From Elmis aenea (Eukaryota > Arthropoda > Insecta > Coleoptera > Elmidae), in the NCBI GenBank assembly GCA_947652605.1, contig OX393579.1, positions 50,350,970-50,414,969 of the forward strand: a stretch of 64,000 nt of DNA, given 5' to 3'. A program made the translations under genes and the position numbers. The first letter of the stretch is position 1. The number at the start of each line of letters is the position of its first letter. Of this stretch, positions 35,639 through 48,232 are shown piece by piece. The notes beneath the pieces are model-generated. The model saw only the letters and a list, made by a program, of their open reading frames with translations, had not been told where the DNA came from and searched no databases.

Positions 35639-37512
35639 GGCTTTATTTAGTTATAAAAGAAACTATTTATACATCAATCTTTACAACTAATACTTCAAAT
35701 TAAAATTGCAGTTTTACATGGGTCTTACAACCTTCTTTAAACGCATGCAGATTAACAGAATATTTTAATTCGTTTGGTAATTGATTAAATAATTTTAGCC
35801 CTTTGTAATAGAGCGAGTTCTGTGTACTACTTTTTTTACATTTAGGCAGTCTAAAATGTTCTCTTTGTCTTGTTTCATAATCATGCTGTTCTTTGTTGTA
35901 TATCAGATATTTACTCATATATCCTGGCATCATATTGTTTATACATTTATATATTGGAACCAAAACGTTATACACTGTATTTTGCCATATATTAAGGAAC
36001 CCCAACTTATTATGCATATATTCAATTTTAGTTAATTTAGAACACTGTAGTATGATACGAAAAGCTCTGTTTTGCTGCTTTTATAATTTTTTCAGATCCC
36101 CCTCATTACTTAGAAATATTATGCTACTGCAATAATTAAAGTATGGTTCTATTATTGTATGATAGACCAATATCCTAGCTTCAAAGTTTAATTTATTCGA
36201 TATTCTCCCAAAATAACTAATTTTTGAACCAACTTTTTTTACAATATAATCTATATTTTTTTTAAATTTTAGATGATTATCTATAATTACCCCTAGGTAT
36301 TTAAACTCTTCAACTATCTCTACTTTATTATTATCTATAAATACGTTAACATTTGACATATTGCTGAATTGTGTACTACCTATTACCATGCATTTTGTTT
36401 TAGATACATTCAACTCCAGTTTATTAGCTTTAAACCAATCTGTTACTTCAATTAAATCTTCGTTTATGACATTAACTGTTGTTTGTAAATCTTCACCTGA
36501 TACCGAAATTAACGTATCATCTGCAAATAAATGCATGTCACACGATTTAACTGTCTGCGTAATGTCATTTATGTAAATATTGAATAAAACTGGACCTAAA
36601 ACTGATCCTTGTGGTACACCTAACTCGTTAATAATTGCCTTTGATTCTACTTTTCCCACCCTGGTTTTTTGAAATCTGTTTGATAAATAACTTTCAAACC
36701 ATTTTAGTTCATTCCCTTGGATTCCGTACATTTGTAATTTTTGCAAAAGTCTATAACATATCGTTCTCTTGAATTTTTTTTTTAAACTCTTAAATTAGGC
36801 CACTTTAATCTTGCTAATATATCTTAAACCGCTAATGGATTTTTATCGGGCATTTTTTAACTTAAAATTAGTTTTATACCATGCACCAACTTTTTTCAAA
36901 AATAAAATTTTTCGAGAAATCGATAATAACTTTTCCGTTAGTTGCAAAATCTTTGAATGTTGACACCACTATAAAATTCAAAAATGAAATTTTAACGTCA
37001 TATTTTTGATTTCTAAACAATTTTTTCCCACTTTTTTTTTTTGTAAGTCTTAAAATAGGGGCTTTTTAGTTTTGCGAATATTTTTAAAATCGTTAAAATC
37101 TAGTGTCATACAATTTTTTTCATCTTTTATCAACAATAAAATTTTCTGAGAAATCGATAATAAGAAACTTCCAGTCGTGGCAGACTTTTTGCGTGCAGAT
37201 GTAGATCTTTTGACCCTAAAATTGAAAATTATTGTAAAAATTTACTAAGTAAACCCACCGGAATACGTCTCTAACAAGAAAACTCCTGTACCGACTATTT
37301 CTCCCCGATCTATAGGAAGCCCATGGGCAATTTTTCCGGCCTATTTTACTAGCGGTTGTTTAAACAGGTGGAAATAAAACGTGCATTCAATTTATGACGT
37401 GTGATGTTAAATCACGAAAAAAATAAAGGTTGATTTAAATCATGATTTTAATTTTAAAAAATCAGCTGATTTAAATCATGATTTAAATCGTGATTTAAAT
37501 CAATTGATTGAA
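35131..37512. mobile_element. Probable hAT-like element with ATTTAAATC repeats
   Basis: GGTATTTT stands at both sides (35123-35130 and 37513-37520), which may be an 8-bp target-site duplication. Both inner flanks are rich in ATTTAAATCATG-type units, which can fold on each other, and TTCTCAGAAA blocks occur inverted further in. The terminal bases themselves match poorly. A LINE (35609-36770) sits inside. Confidence 0.4.
35609..36770 (-). pseudogene. 5'-truncated LINE with (AAT)n tail
   Basis: On the minus strand the frame runs from about 36770 through ELGVPQGSVLGPVLFNIYIN, HLFADDTLISVSG (FADD active site), EEFKYLGVIIDNHLKF and a thumb-like region. It passes one in-frame stop at 36081-36083, then LGFLNIWQNTVYN and SLYYKGLKLFNQLPNELKY, ending at about 35700. 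A 3' UTR and an (AAT)n tail (35609-35638) follow. One stop is the only visible lesion over about 350 codons. A second fragment of a related LINE is at 56583. Confidence 0.85.
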
Positions 37513-37520
37513 GGTATTTT

Positions 37521-38600
37521 CTATCATTAATAATTTTGGACCAATAAAAAAAATTAATCAAAAAACGAAACAGGAACATTTTTATTACAGAAGTTCAAAG
37601 CGATTTTTAATTATTTTAAAAATTTATCGCGTCAATCCACTTAGAAAAGGTAAATTATTTTTTTTTAAGGAGGCCTCCGGCAAGGTTTGGTGCAAGTTTT
37701 CGCCGGGTGGCTCTATTTGTCCTTTATTTTTTATAACAAAATATGGTCACTGGCCATGCACAACTTTTATTTAAAAAAATATGTTCTGTGAAATCAATAA
37801 GAAGTAACTTTTTCATTTGCGGCTGATTTTATAACGACCCTGTGCACTTTCAAACACTTGAAACTGAAATTAACTAAATTAACATATTCTTGATTTTGTA
37901 AATGCTTGAAGTGTACCTATCTGTTGATTTTTTGTGCCGTGGTGGAGTTGGCAATGTTAGTCCACGCCACAGGACGTTGCAAATGAAATACTCGCTCGGA
38001 CATTAGCATAAACCGGTCGGATATATGCAAGATCTAAAATTATACTTACTGAAGAACAAAAACTTGTTCATGTTAGCTAGTGGCTGTAAATAGATGCGGT
38101 CGCGAATGCACTCGTTGCACTCCTTTCCCGGAAAAAATAGCGAAGAACACATGCGAGAATAAACAAGTCGCCGTCTTAACGTCGACGACTGCTCCCGTTC
38201 ATCGCGAATTTCGTTACTCAATTATTCGCCAGGGCCCCGTAACGAAACGCGAAATTCGGAGAAGCGTCGCAATAAGCAATAAATCAAGTTCACGTGGGTT
38301 TCAAACAAAACAAAACACTGACACGACCAGCAATACTTCAAAAACGCAGCACCTTCCACGGAAAAACAAACCAAAAACTTCGAACGCAACATGCTAGGGT
38401 TAAAATAACTCATAAAGACAATTTAATAACTAAAACGTGCGATACAAAACCACACGAAGAGAAGAAGAGTTCCTAAAACGATGAAAAGGAACAAAAGCGG
38501 CTTCTCAGCACCGTTAAGAAGATTAAATACATTTTTAAATTAACCTTCAATAAACAACAAATACACGGTGTGTAATTCATTGACGTTTACACGGCGATAA
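37521..38600. other. No gene seen
   Basis: A 105-codon ORF at 38080-38397 (+) overlaps ORFs on the minus strand in a GC-richer stretch and has no recognisable motif. Confidence 0.4.
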
Positions 38601-39101
38601 CGCTAAAACGCCCTTCAATTCTACCCCCAATAAGAACATAAACAAACCATGGTAACCACCTAAATGAATCGTTTTATAATGGAGAATTAATTTAATGGTG
38701 CATGTTTATTTCTGTTATTTTTTTACTCAAAAACGGTAGGTTTTACGAGAAAAGCTAAAGAATAAAAAAAGTCTCTAAATAAATCAACCTTTCAAAAAGA
38801 AATTTTTTAATTGCAAAATTTTAATCCACCAAAATGTTCTGATAAAAAAACCAACAGGGGTCGCACTTTTCAGCCCCCTGTGAAGGTGGGAGATGATTAA
38901 AAATATTACTATGGGAAACCTTTTGATACCAAATATCATTCTCCTGCCATATTCCTTTGAGAAATAAAATAAAAACCTAACCGCTTCCCTTTAGGGGGGG
39001 TGTAACTCCGAAAGGAGATGTCTAATACAAAATTTTATATGAAAGACCCTCCCTTAATTTTCGATATGAAATCACCTCCCGAATTTTTTTGCAATACTTA
39101 A

Positions 39102-39974
39102 CCCTTAAATGCATAATATTGCCGATTAGCAACATATATTATTATATTATGTAAAAACCATAAAAAATATTTTGTCACAAATCTACTTTTTGTTGATGAT
39201 TCACAACACTTTTTGTAATGCGTATGTTAAGAAACAATTTCATAAAGGGCGATAGTTTTTGAAAATTTATCATCAAAACATAACCCAATTTTTTTTGTTT
39301 TTTTGTAATTTTTAAGATTTAGAATTTTTGTTTTTAAATTAAAGATTATTTTAATGTAGAAAAAAGTTTCTAACAGATCAAAGTTAAGTTTATCGAATTA
39401 TAATGCAATATTGTACCTCCGTTCAGAGCAGTAGTATAAAAATTGTGTTGCCAATTAGCACCATTTTGCATTTTTTACAAATTTGGCGTTGTATAATTTT
39501 CTTGTTATTTACATAAAAAACCATTTTATAGTGACATGTAATTACAAAATAAAATGGAATTAACAATAAATTGTGAAAAATGTGGTGCGGCTCTATGTTA
39601 GTTATAACAAAATAATTTGGACCTAAAATAAAAGTTGCCGTTTTGCACAGTGTTGCACTTCGGCAACATACTTTGTTTATCGTTTTGCACAAATGTTACT
39701 CTTCGGTAACATATTTTATTTATTGTTTTGTACAAAGTTGCCCATCAACAACACATTTTATTCATCGTTGTGCACAAATGTTGCTCTTCGGCAATATTTT
39801 TAGTTATTGTTTGGCGCAATGTTGCTCTTCGGCAACAATTTTTGTTTTTCAATTAAAACAGTTAAAAAATTGTGAATGATTTTTTTAACTATTTTTCCCA
39901 CATTCTCTACAATAAAATATACTTACCTAAAATTTTATATAAATCTAATTTTTAAAAAGTCATGCATTTAAGGG
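39102..39974. mobile_element. piggyBac-type MITE
   Basis: The ends are CCCTTAAATGCAT and its exact complement ATGCATTTAAGGG, flanked by TTAA at 39098-39101 and 39975-39978. TTAA targeting and a CCC-start are diagnostic of piggyBac. The 873-bp element is non-coding and contains a tandem hairpin array. The surrounding foldback copy supplies the empty-site sequence (ACTTAAGAA). Confidence 0.85.
39640..39850. repeat. Tandem array of five 42-43-bp hairpin units
   Basis: Units start at 39640, 39682, 39725, 39767 and 39809 with GTTTTGCACA-type sequence. Most contain GTTGCTCTTCGGCAAC, a 5-bp stem with a six-base loop. The period is almost always 42, so a 78-codon ORF (39643-39879) crosses it, but that is a by-product of the repeat. 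Single TTGCCGATTAGCAAC-like hairpins also lie near the left end of the host element. Confidence 0.8.
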
Positions 39975-39989
39975 TTAAGAATCACTGTA

Positions 39990-42900
39990 TACTCAGATTC
40001 ATTTAAATCAGCTGTACACAATCATCAAAAAAGAGCATTCGTCGCCAAATGCAGTACGAAGACTCTTAGCGCGTTTCTTTAAAGACAAGAATCACCGCAA
40101 ATAGTGACGCCTAAAATTTCCCGTCTTATTTGCATTTTACCATTGAAACTAGGACTTTGAAAGTTCGCGAAAAATTAATAACTGCAGCTATCAACTTGAA
40201 ATCACCAATGTCAAAATACATAATTTAGTTTTCAACTTACTAGATGTCAAAGATTGTTGGGTAATTTGCAGAAATGTTCGGTGCAAAGTGGAAAATTCTC
40301 GAAAGAAATTGCACGAGTTCAAAAATACATTCATGGAATTTTGACAGGAAAGCTAATTCCGTCTATATTCCAGTTCGTCTTAACAATTACAAATTGTAAC
40401 AAACACGACGAATTTATGCGGCTTTAGAAGTGTTTCAGCCCGAGGTCACGCACAAATTACATAGCCAATTTCTGACAGCGATTTTAATTTGGTTACTGGG
40501 GCACCCGTCATTCAAATCTCTAGGCCGTAATAACTTCCATGTTGCTGAGTAAGCTGGCGGCGAACCTACACAGAACAATTTTGATTGTCGCGCACGCAAC
40601 AATTTTGCACGCCTTTTTTTATATCTGATGTTGAGGAAAAAATGGGTTCTAGCTGTAATTAATATTCCGTTAGTTTTTAATGGCACGAAAAGTGGATTCG
40701 TTTTGTTTATTTTCGGGTTATGTTCCGACAAAATCGATTATGTAAATTTTGGGTGAGTTGCTAACAAACATACCTCAGATACATACGCACAATCATACAC
40801 TAAATATCCGAATTTCGTGTTTTCACCTAAGGATTTCTCTTATACACCATCTGATGACTAAATAACTCCAAAGATAGTTTTTTTTTTTTTAATTATTTTG
40901 GAAAATAACATTTTATTCGTTCTAGTTCATATTTTTTATGGTGTTTTGATAAAATTTTTCTTCACAACACACTAGATAGCTGTATAAAAGCACTTAAATA
41001 CACAAAAACGTAAACATAGTAATGTATCGTGATAAACCATCCCTTATTCAAAATTGTTTCATTCCAAAACTTAAAATGCTTCGTTAATCAAGCTTATAAT
41101 CCGAATTGATATGTGGCAAAAGTGATCAAATATTTTACCTCTTTTTAAATAGTAAGAGCGTTTATGTCAAATAATTTTTATTTAATTGCTTCAAAAGTTT
41201 AAACAGATGGAGACAACAAAATGCTTCCACTTGGCCATTCATGTACCACATTTTTATCTGGTTATAAAATAATCAAGAAGGCACTGTCCACACTTGAGCA
41301 TCCAAAATTGCTTTCTTTGTTTCAAAATTTGTTTAAAATATTTATAATTTATAATTTGTGACGTTCTCGTTAATTTTGCTCGACTTGCTAATTTAAATAT
41401 TTAAAGTATCGATAATATAAAATATCTGTGGCTGATGGACTACAGTCCAATGCCAAACTTTCTACCTGTTCCAACCTAAGCCCATTTAACCCTTTCGTCC
41501 CTGAATATAAATAATGTATTTTGGATCAAAAATTGGATATAATTTTGTCAGTTTAGTGTCAACTTATAGTATTTCGCGACTAAAAATGAAATTATTTGTT
41601 GCGGCTGGGCGGGGGAGTATTGTACATATGTGTACGAACAGGGTTTTAGTGTGGTACCTATGTGTACCATCAGGTACCAAATAACGTAAGAAAATTTTTG
41701 TGTCTGCAAAAGTAAGTTCTGGTAGCTTTTTGCTAAGATATTACCAGCTTAGTCAACTTTGACGCCCATAGGAAGTGCGAAAGCTAATTGTGTTTTTTTG
41801 TAAATTTATTAAATCCCACGTTACCATGATTTGATAGACAGAAAGACGTGGAAGAAGGTCAGCACAACACAACTCAACAGTCCTACAACTGACAGTAGAG
41901 GGACTTACGACTAACTTTTAAATTTTTTTTACCATGTTAAAGTTTACTTTAATGATATTATCCTTTTTACACCAGGGATCCCTAACGGGGTAATGCAGAA
42001 CTCCTGGAGGTTAATAGCATCTTTACATCCACCTTGAAACAAAGTTTGCGCAAAGCCATGTGCAATAGCAAAATAACATCAAACTCTCGAAAAAGTAAAT
42101 TTTTTTTTGTTACAGCCTTGAAAATAATTTTTTCTCGTTTCCGTAAATGCTAGCGCCTTTTTTTTTGTAAAAAATTACACCCAAAAATGCTAAATATGAA
42201 TTGTTTTCCAGAACAAACAATTTAATCTTATAATGCCAAGGAAATACATCTAATAAACATAAAATTTGGAATTTATAGAAGTTTTTCCAACATTTAATAC
42301 TACCGTAGAGCTAAAAACTTGTTAAAGTTTTATGCGGCTCGCTTACATTCTTTGGCGCATTACAAAAAAACAGCCGACAAAAATAAAACGCATTTTTTGC
42401 ATTCACATTATTATTTGCACATCAATTTCAGAACTAATGTGCTAATTGCAAAGTCCATTACAAACGAACCAATTATGCGCTGCAGAGGTTTAATTAAATT
42501 CTATTACTGCCATAACTGCTGAAGGTATCTTACATAATATATTAAGCTGTCGAAGGTAATAATACATTTTACTGCTATCCGGTTCCATATGCACTAACGC
42601 CTGCATTTCCTACAAGATGTAATTACGATAAAAAAATATACATCGAATTAAACTCTGAAAAACAATGCACTAGAAGTGAATTCACACGACTTTTAAATCT
42701 TAATGGGATGTTCCTGGACGATATTTCATTACCAAAATATCGGATATTTCATTTCCTGAACGAACCTGTATAATATCACAATTCGTTCAACAAGTTCAAT
42801 AGATAAATGACATAACTTGCAAACTTTAAAGTTATTTATGAATTAAGCATGAGTCGGTAAAAACAAATAAAGTAGGATATCTATTTATAGCTAAATTAGA

Positions 42901-43074
42901 TTAAAATTGATGGCATCGAACATAAACAGTACCACATACATATTCAGCAGCTACTAGATTATAATTTTAACTCATCGGCACGTTACGGCATAGTACAGCA
43001 AAAACGAGATTATTTTCATTTCGCTCGTAACCGATTCACGAGATTATTGGTTTACGTTTTCAAGCTCAAATATC
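39990..43074. other. No gene seen; possible single piggyBac end
   Basis: Mostly AT-rich unique sequence. TTAACCCTTTCGTCCCTG at about 41488 resembles the left end of a piggyBac-type element, and GTACATATGTGTAC-like boxes follow near 41625-41690. I could not find a matching right end. Confidence 0.4.
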
Positions 43075-43589
43075 TTTTTAACCAGGAACTAAAAGCGAAA
43101 AATATTTCTTCCTTTTTCGATCGGAACGAAAATTTCGTTTTCGTGAACCGAAATTTAATAACGGTTAAAACCTATTTTACAGTTTTTTTTTAAAGTCACC
43201 AAGTCGAGGACCTATTTTTTCTTAGTCCCTCTTTTTACAAAATTCAAAGCACATAACTTTCTAAAGAACGATCTCCAAACGCCAAAAGGACAGTGTTGGC
43301 AACCCTATTAATACGATGAAACCTCAATGATTCGAATATTCGATTATTCGGATTATAAATACTTTGTATGTATTAATCTGTAAATCAGCATAGTTCGCCT
43401 TTAAATAAAAACAAATTTGTCGTGATTATTTTGTACTTTTGGCAGTAACCATGAGATATAAAATGTTTGTGATGATTTTTAAAGTCCATTTACATTTTTG
43501 TTTCTGTTTCTTAGCAATCGTTGGGCCCCCGCTAAATTGTAAACGGCGATACGTTCGGTTTTGATCATTATAGACGGCATAGTTTAGAC

Positions 43590-45496
43590 CAGCGGTCTCC
43601 AAAGTGGGGTGCGCGACCCCTAGGGGTGCGCCAGATAATTTCTGGGGAGCGCAGGATAAGTCTTAATAAATTAATATTTCTATTTCTACAGCATTATTAT
43701 TATTATAGTAGGCTGTAAATTCCATAAATGGAATTATAGCCGCTCTTTAGAGCCCTGCTGACTATTATTGTCGGGGTAGTCACTTCGCTGTTTCTGTTTT
43801 CGTTTTCTATAGCTCGTTGTTTGATTTTGCACCTTGCACGATTTGTTTCCACATTTGTCTATCCAGCATTTTCTTTCTCCATCCCGTTATTCCTATTTTT
43901 CCTATGTCGTCTGTCACTTGGTCTTCCCAGCGTATTTTCGGTCTTCCTCTCGATCTCGTCCCTTGTGGCTTCCATTTTAAGATCTTTTTAAGTATCGAGT
44001 AATCTTGTCTTCTATTTATATGTCCATACCATCTAATTCTTGCAGCTTTTATTACTTTGACTATATCTTCCCCTTTTAGTATTGTTTTAATTTCGTTATT
44101 CGTTAACTTTATGTATTCCTCTTCTATTTTTCTTGCTCCATAAATTTTCCTCACTATTTTTCTCTCGAAGATTTTAAAATTTTCACATTGTCTCTGCTCC
44201 GTATATCACCACAGGCCGTATTGCTGTTTTATAGATTCGCATTTTTGTATTATTACTAATTTTCTTCTCTTTCATGTATATTTTATATTTATAATATGCT
44301 TTGTATCCCGCTTGTATCCGTTGTTTCATTTTTCCCCCTTGTGGTTCTGGCGATTAATTACTCTTCCCAGATATTTAAAATTTTCTACTTCCTCGAATGT
44401 ATGATTTCCTACTATTACTTGTCTGTTTTCCCCTTCGGTATGCTTCTTTTTTGTTTCCATATATTTTGTTTTTTCTTGGTTTATTTTAAGTCCTCTTTTC
44501 TTTGCCTCCGTCTCGATTTTCGATAGTGCTTTTTTTAAAGTTTTCCTGTCTCTTGCTATTAATGCTAGGTCGTCGGCATATGCCACTATTTGTGCTGATT
44601 TTTCAATAATTGTCCCTTTTATTCCACATTTTCTGATTATGCCTTCTAGCGCTATGTTAAATATTGTAGCTGATAGCCCATCGCCTTGTTTGACCCCTTT
44701 GTTAAATTCAAATTCTTTGGAGATTCCTTCGTGTGATAGTATTGCTGCTCTTGATCCCTCCATAGTCATTTTTATTAATCTCACTAGCTTGTTTGGGATT
44801 CATATTTCTTCTGCATCTGTGTATATTACGTTTCGCTTTAGGCTATCAAAAGCTTGTTTGAAGTCAATAAAAACTATTTGTATTTCTATATTGTTCTCGT
44901 AGCATTTTTCTATAATCTGGTTTAGCGTAAATATTGCATCAACGGTGGATCTTCCTTGTCTAAAGCCATGTTGGTATTCGCCTATTCCTGTATTTGTGTA
45001 TTCTTTTATTCTTTCTAGTATTATTAGTGTAAGTATTTTATAGGCTGTGTTTAGTAGCGATATTCCTCTGTAGTTTTCACAGTTCTTTGGGTCACCTTTC
45101 TTGTATATTGGGACGATTATTCCACTTTTCCAGTCGTTAGGCATTCTCTCCTGTTTCCATATCTGTGCTATTAGTCTGTATATTCTTTGCTTTAGTTCTT
45201 CTCCCCGGTCCTGCAGCTTTTTTATTTTTCATCTTGTGTATCTTTTTATAGCACTCTTCTTGGGTGGGTGTCATCTGGTCTCCGTCTTCATTATTGATTT
45301 CTTCGCTGCTTATATTTTCTATGTCTTCGTGTTCGCTATTCAGTAACTTCTTAAAATGCTCTTCCCATTTTTCGTTATCTACAGCATAATTCAGCAAATT
45401 TTGTGACGAACCTTTCTTGATTTTTTATTTTGGGGTTCGTGGTAGTCCTGCGACATTAAAGTAAGGGTGCGCGACCAAAAAAGTTTGGGACCGCTG
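43590..45496. mobile_element. hAT-type MITE 'b' carrying an RTE-like LINE
   Basis: The ends CAGCGGTCTCCAAA and TTTGGGACCGCTG are flanked by GTTTAGAC/GTTTAGAT (43582-43589 and 45497-45504; 7 of 8). GGGTGCGCGACC occurs near both ends. Most of the length is the LINE at about 43695-45415. Confidence 0.8.
43695..45415 (-). pseudogene. RTE-like LINE, 5'-truncated, copy 1
   Basis: On the minus strand the order is KWEEHFKKLLNSEHEDI, then WKSGIIVPIYKKGDPKNCEN, HGFRQGRSTVDAIFTLNQII, FIDFKQAFDSL, KGVKQGDGLSATIFNIALEG, QIVAYADDLALIARD (YADD active site), FKYLGRVINRQ, RIRWYGHINRRQD and TRSRGRPKIRWEDQVTDDI. This covers the reverse transcriptase and C-terminal tail of a non-LTR element; the endonuclease is missing. 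There is one frameshift near 45140 and in-frame stops near 44800 and 44325. The 3' end carries an (ATT)n-like tail at 43690. Confidence 0.85.
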
Positions 45497-45628
45497 GTTT
45501 AGATAACGAATCGTCATTTTAAATTAACGAAATTGTTAAATACATTTAACATATAACCAAATTAAATTTGTGCATTTTATGTAGTATAACACCCGTCAGG
45601 TGCAAAAACACAACTAGTTTGTCTAACC

Positions 45629-45820
45629 CAGTGTTTCTCAAACTTTTTATTCTGAGGACCCCTTTCAAAATTAAGAACTCACGAGGACCCAAGTGAATTG
45701 TTTTATAGACATTTGTGTTTTCAATTTAGTATGGCAAATAAATTTGGTTGATTTTCGAACATTATGGGGACCCCTTCAGAAGGATTCAGGGCTCTGTGGA
45801 CTACACTTTGAGAAACACTG
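45629..45820. mobile_element. hAT-type MITE 'c'
   Basis: A 192-bp element with ends CAGTGTTTCTCAAACT and GTTTGAGAAACACTG-like sequence is flanked by the perfect duplication GTCTAACC (45621-45628 and 45821-45828). Confidence 0.85.
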
Positions 45821-46408
45821 GTCTAACCATAGATGATCAACGTCCAATGTCATATTTTTAAACTGTTAAAAATGACGTGATTATTACGCCCTCTTTTGTT
45901 GTCCAATCAAGTGTATTTTATTTATTGATGATCCAATCAACAAATAAAAAAAAAAGAATATCTGCACAGTTACTTGTGTGTATTAACAAAAAAGTTGTTA
46001 TTACATAATGTATATGGAGAAAAGCGAAACTCACATATTTCAAGTGAGATATTTAACTGCCTTTTGGAAATTAGTATTAAATAGTGATAAAATCGGTTAA
46101 ACCGGTTTTAGGAATTATTTCTTTCGTTTTCGTTCTTGAACGAAAAATAATAATTTCGTTTTCGTTCTTATAAAAATTTCGGTTAATTTCGTTTAACGTT
46201 TTCGTTCCGTTCTCAGTTCCTGTTTTTAAGAAGAAGAAAAGGAACTTTTTAAGTGTCATAGTAAACTGCATAGCCAAATGCAATTTTGTCAAATGTAAAT
46301 AATCGAATGTCAACATTATTATACCTAACGTCAAATTAATGTACAACCTATTTCTTCAGCGGCAGGGGTAAAATTTAAAAAATTGCTAATTTAGTCTTCT
46401 GTTATTTT

Positions 46409-48232
46409 GGTTTGGTGAAAATTGCTCGAAATCAATTGCTCGAAAAATTGGATCAATTTTTCCAAAACAAAATTGCTCGAAATAATGAAATAAGTTACTC
46501 AGAAAATTTATAAAATTTATATAAATACAGAACAATTAAATGTGCTAGAAAAGTGGTTTTCATTTGTTTACACTTAGAAAAATGTATTTACATTTATTTG
46601 CAACTACATGTGCACTTAATAACAGGGACTAAAAACGAAAAAAATTTCGTTCGTTTCTGTTCGGAACGAAAACGAAATATATCGTTTTCGTTCTTTTCGT
46701 TCTAACCGAAAAAAATCTTTTTTCGTTTTCGTGAACCGAAATAATAACGGTTAAAACCGGTTTTACAATATTTTTTTTGTGTTCAAAAAATCGAGGACTT
46801 TAATTTTTTTTTTTTCAAGTCACTACAACCCTCTATAAATACGATAAAAATATTTACGTTTCCACTAAAATATAAACGATGACGATGGGTTTTGATGCTC
46901 ACTGACAGCATATTTTAGATTGACGAACCGCCGCCATATTTTATTTAACCATTTTATTTAGTATAACACCCGTAAGGTGCAAAAATACAACTTGATTAGT
47001 TTAAATTGTACAAACGATTTTTATTTAAAAATTAAAAAATATAGCAGTGCTGTTTTAAGTTTGTTTTAGTACTAAAAAACTATAAATTTGAATTAAATTA
47101 GATCCTGCTGTAATTATTTAAAAAGACAAACGAATTAATTCAAGTGGATAGTTCACTAAATGTTCCCATGAATGTTATAAATAAAAACGATAATAGAAGA
47201 AAACTTATATTAACTCTAAACTCAAATAAAACATACGCATTAATAATATATAAAAATTTAACTTGAAATATACTTTAACTTAAAAGTTTGTACATACTGC
47301 ACAATATACATTTTCAAAATCCATTCAATCTTACTAGCAACACATCAGACAATAAATCTTCTTTTACATTTTTCCTTTTCGAAGTAAGAGTAAATTTTAC
47401 TTTTATTAACTCTATAAACGCAAATAAACATATACATTAATAATATATATCCAATCAAGTGTACAGAGAATATCTGTACCGTGTACCGTTTCTTGTGTTA
47501 CACGAAACTGCAAATATAAACAATAAATTGTTAAAACATATCATGTATATGGAGAAAAGTGAAGCTCACTTATCTCAAGTGAAATTTTTTAATGCCTCGT
47601 GGACTCCCCAGCATAGAAGGTGAATTCGCGTTTGTTTTAACAAATAAAATTTAAATAGTGATAAAACCGGTTAATACCGGTTAAAACCGGTTTTGGAAAA
47701 TATTTATTTCGTTTTCGTTCTTGAACGAAAAATAATAATTTCGTTTTCGTTTTCGTTCTTAAATAAATTTCGTTTAACGTTTTCGTTTTCGTTCCGTTCT
47801 CAGTCCCTGCTTAATAACCAATGTTGTGAGCAAAACTGCGAAGATATCCCGTAATATCTACGTTGTACTCAAAAATTTTGCATTATGCGCAGTATTCTTC
47901 CCGCACAATCGCGTTTATTTCTGCTTTTCTATACTATATTCTAAGGACTTCCTAACAGTAAAATACTGTTAGCAAGGGAGGTAATGCGAAGATTATTTGA
48001 AGATAATAGATATTTAATTGTACTCGTTAAGGGTTACGTGTAAACAACTTTTCTAGTACATTTAATTATTTTGTATTAATATAAATTTAATATATTTTCC
48101 TCATTTCGAGCAATTTTGTTTCCGAGAAATTGTTATTCGAGCAACTAGGCTTTCGAGGAACTGTCCATTCGTGGAACAATTTTTCGGGCAATTGATTTCG
48201 AGCAATTGTTTTCGAGCAATTTGCCGCAACCC
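46409..48232. mobile_element. hAT-like element with AATTGCTCGAAA repeats, split by element 'a' copy 2
   Basis: The perfect 8-bp duplication GTTATTTT (46401-46408 and 48233-48240) brackets inverted ends GGTTTGGTGAAAATTGCTCG and the complement of GGGTTGCGGCAAATTGCTCG. AATTGCTCGAAA boxes repeat in opposite orientation inside each end. Without the nested 1.2-kb element its length would be about 630 bp. Confidence 0.75.
46623..47809. mobile_element. hAT-type element 'a', copy 2
   Basis: The ends CAGGGACTAAAAACG and CAGTCCCTG are flanked by the perfect 8-bp duplication CTTAATAA (46615-46622 and 47810-47817). GAACGAAAACGAAA arrays face each other at the ends. The 1187-bp element is non-coding. Confidence 0.85.

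Larger units (their letters stand above)
38613..39985. mobile_element. Second copy of the foldback element, split by a piggyBac MITE
   Basis: From about 38613 (CAATTCTACCC) the sequence follows the right arm of the element at 8694-10125, including CAGCCCCCTGTGAAGG and GGGGGTGTAACTCCGAAAG. It reaches GCAATACTTAA at 39101 and resumes after the insertion as TTAAGAATCACTGTATA. The left arm is absent. Confidence 0.75.
43083..46222. mobile_element. hAT-type element 'a', copy 1, carrying nested elements
   Basis: The left end CAGGAACTAAAAGCG and the right end CAGTTCCTG face each other. TTTTTAAC/TTTTTAAG (43075-43082 and 46223-46230) is a 7-of-8 target-site duplication. Inside both ends are arrays of CGTTTTCGTTC/GAACGAAAA. 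A second copy at 46623-47809 confirms the family. The element was later hit by insertions at 43590-45496 and 45629-45820. It encodes no protein. Confidence 0.75.

Noticed and set aside
39640..39850. Regular repeats resembling a CRISPR array or a repeat protein ORF
   Set aside because: The units are tandem with no unique spacers, lie inside a piggyBac MITE, and the ORF follows from a period divisible by three.
40840..40860. CTGATGA as a second hammerhead core
   Set aside because: No stem II or GAAA strand follows it; the same applies to the CTGATGA-like sites near 430 and 23866.
41488..41690. piggyBac-like element starting TTAACCCTTTCG
   Set aside because: Only one end is visible; no complementary end followed by TTAA was found.
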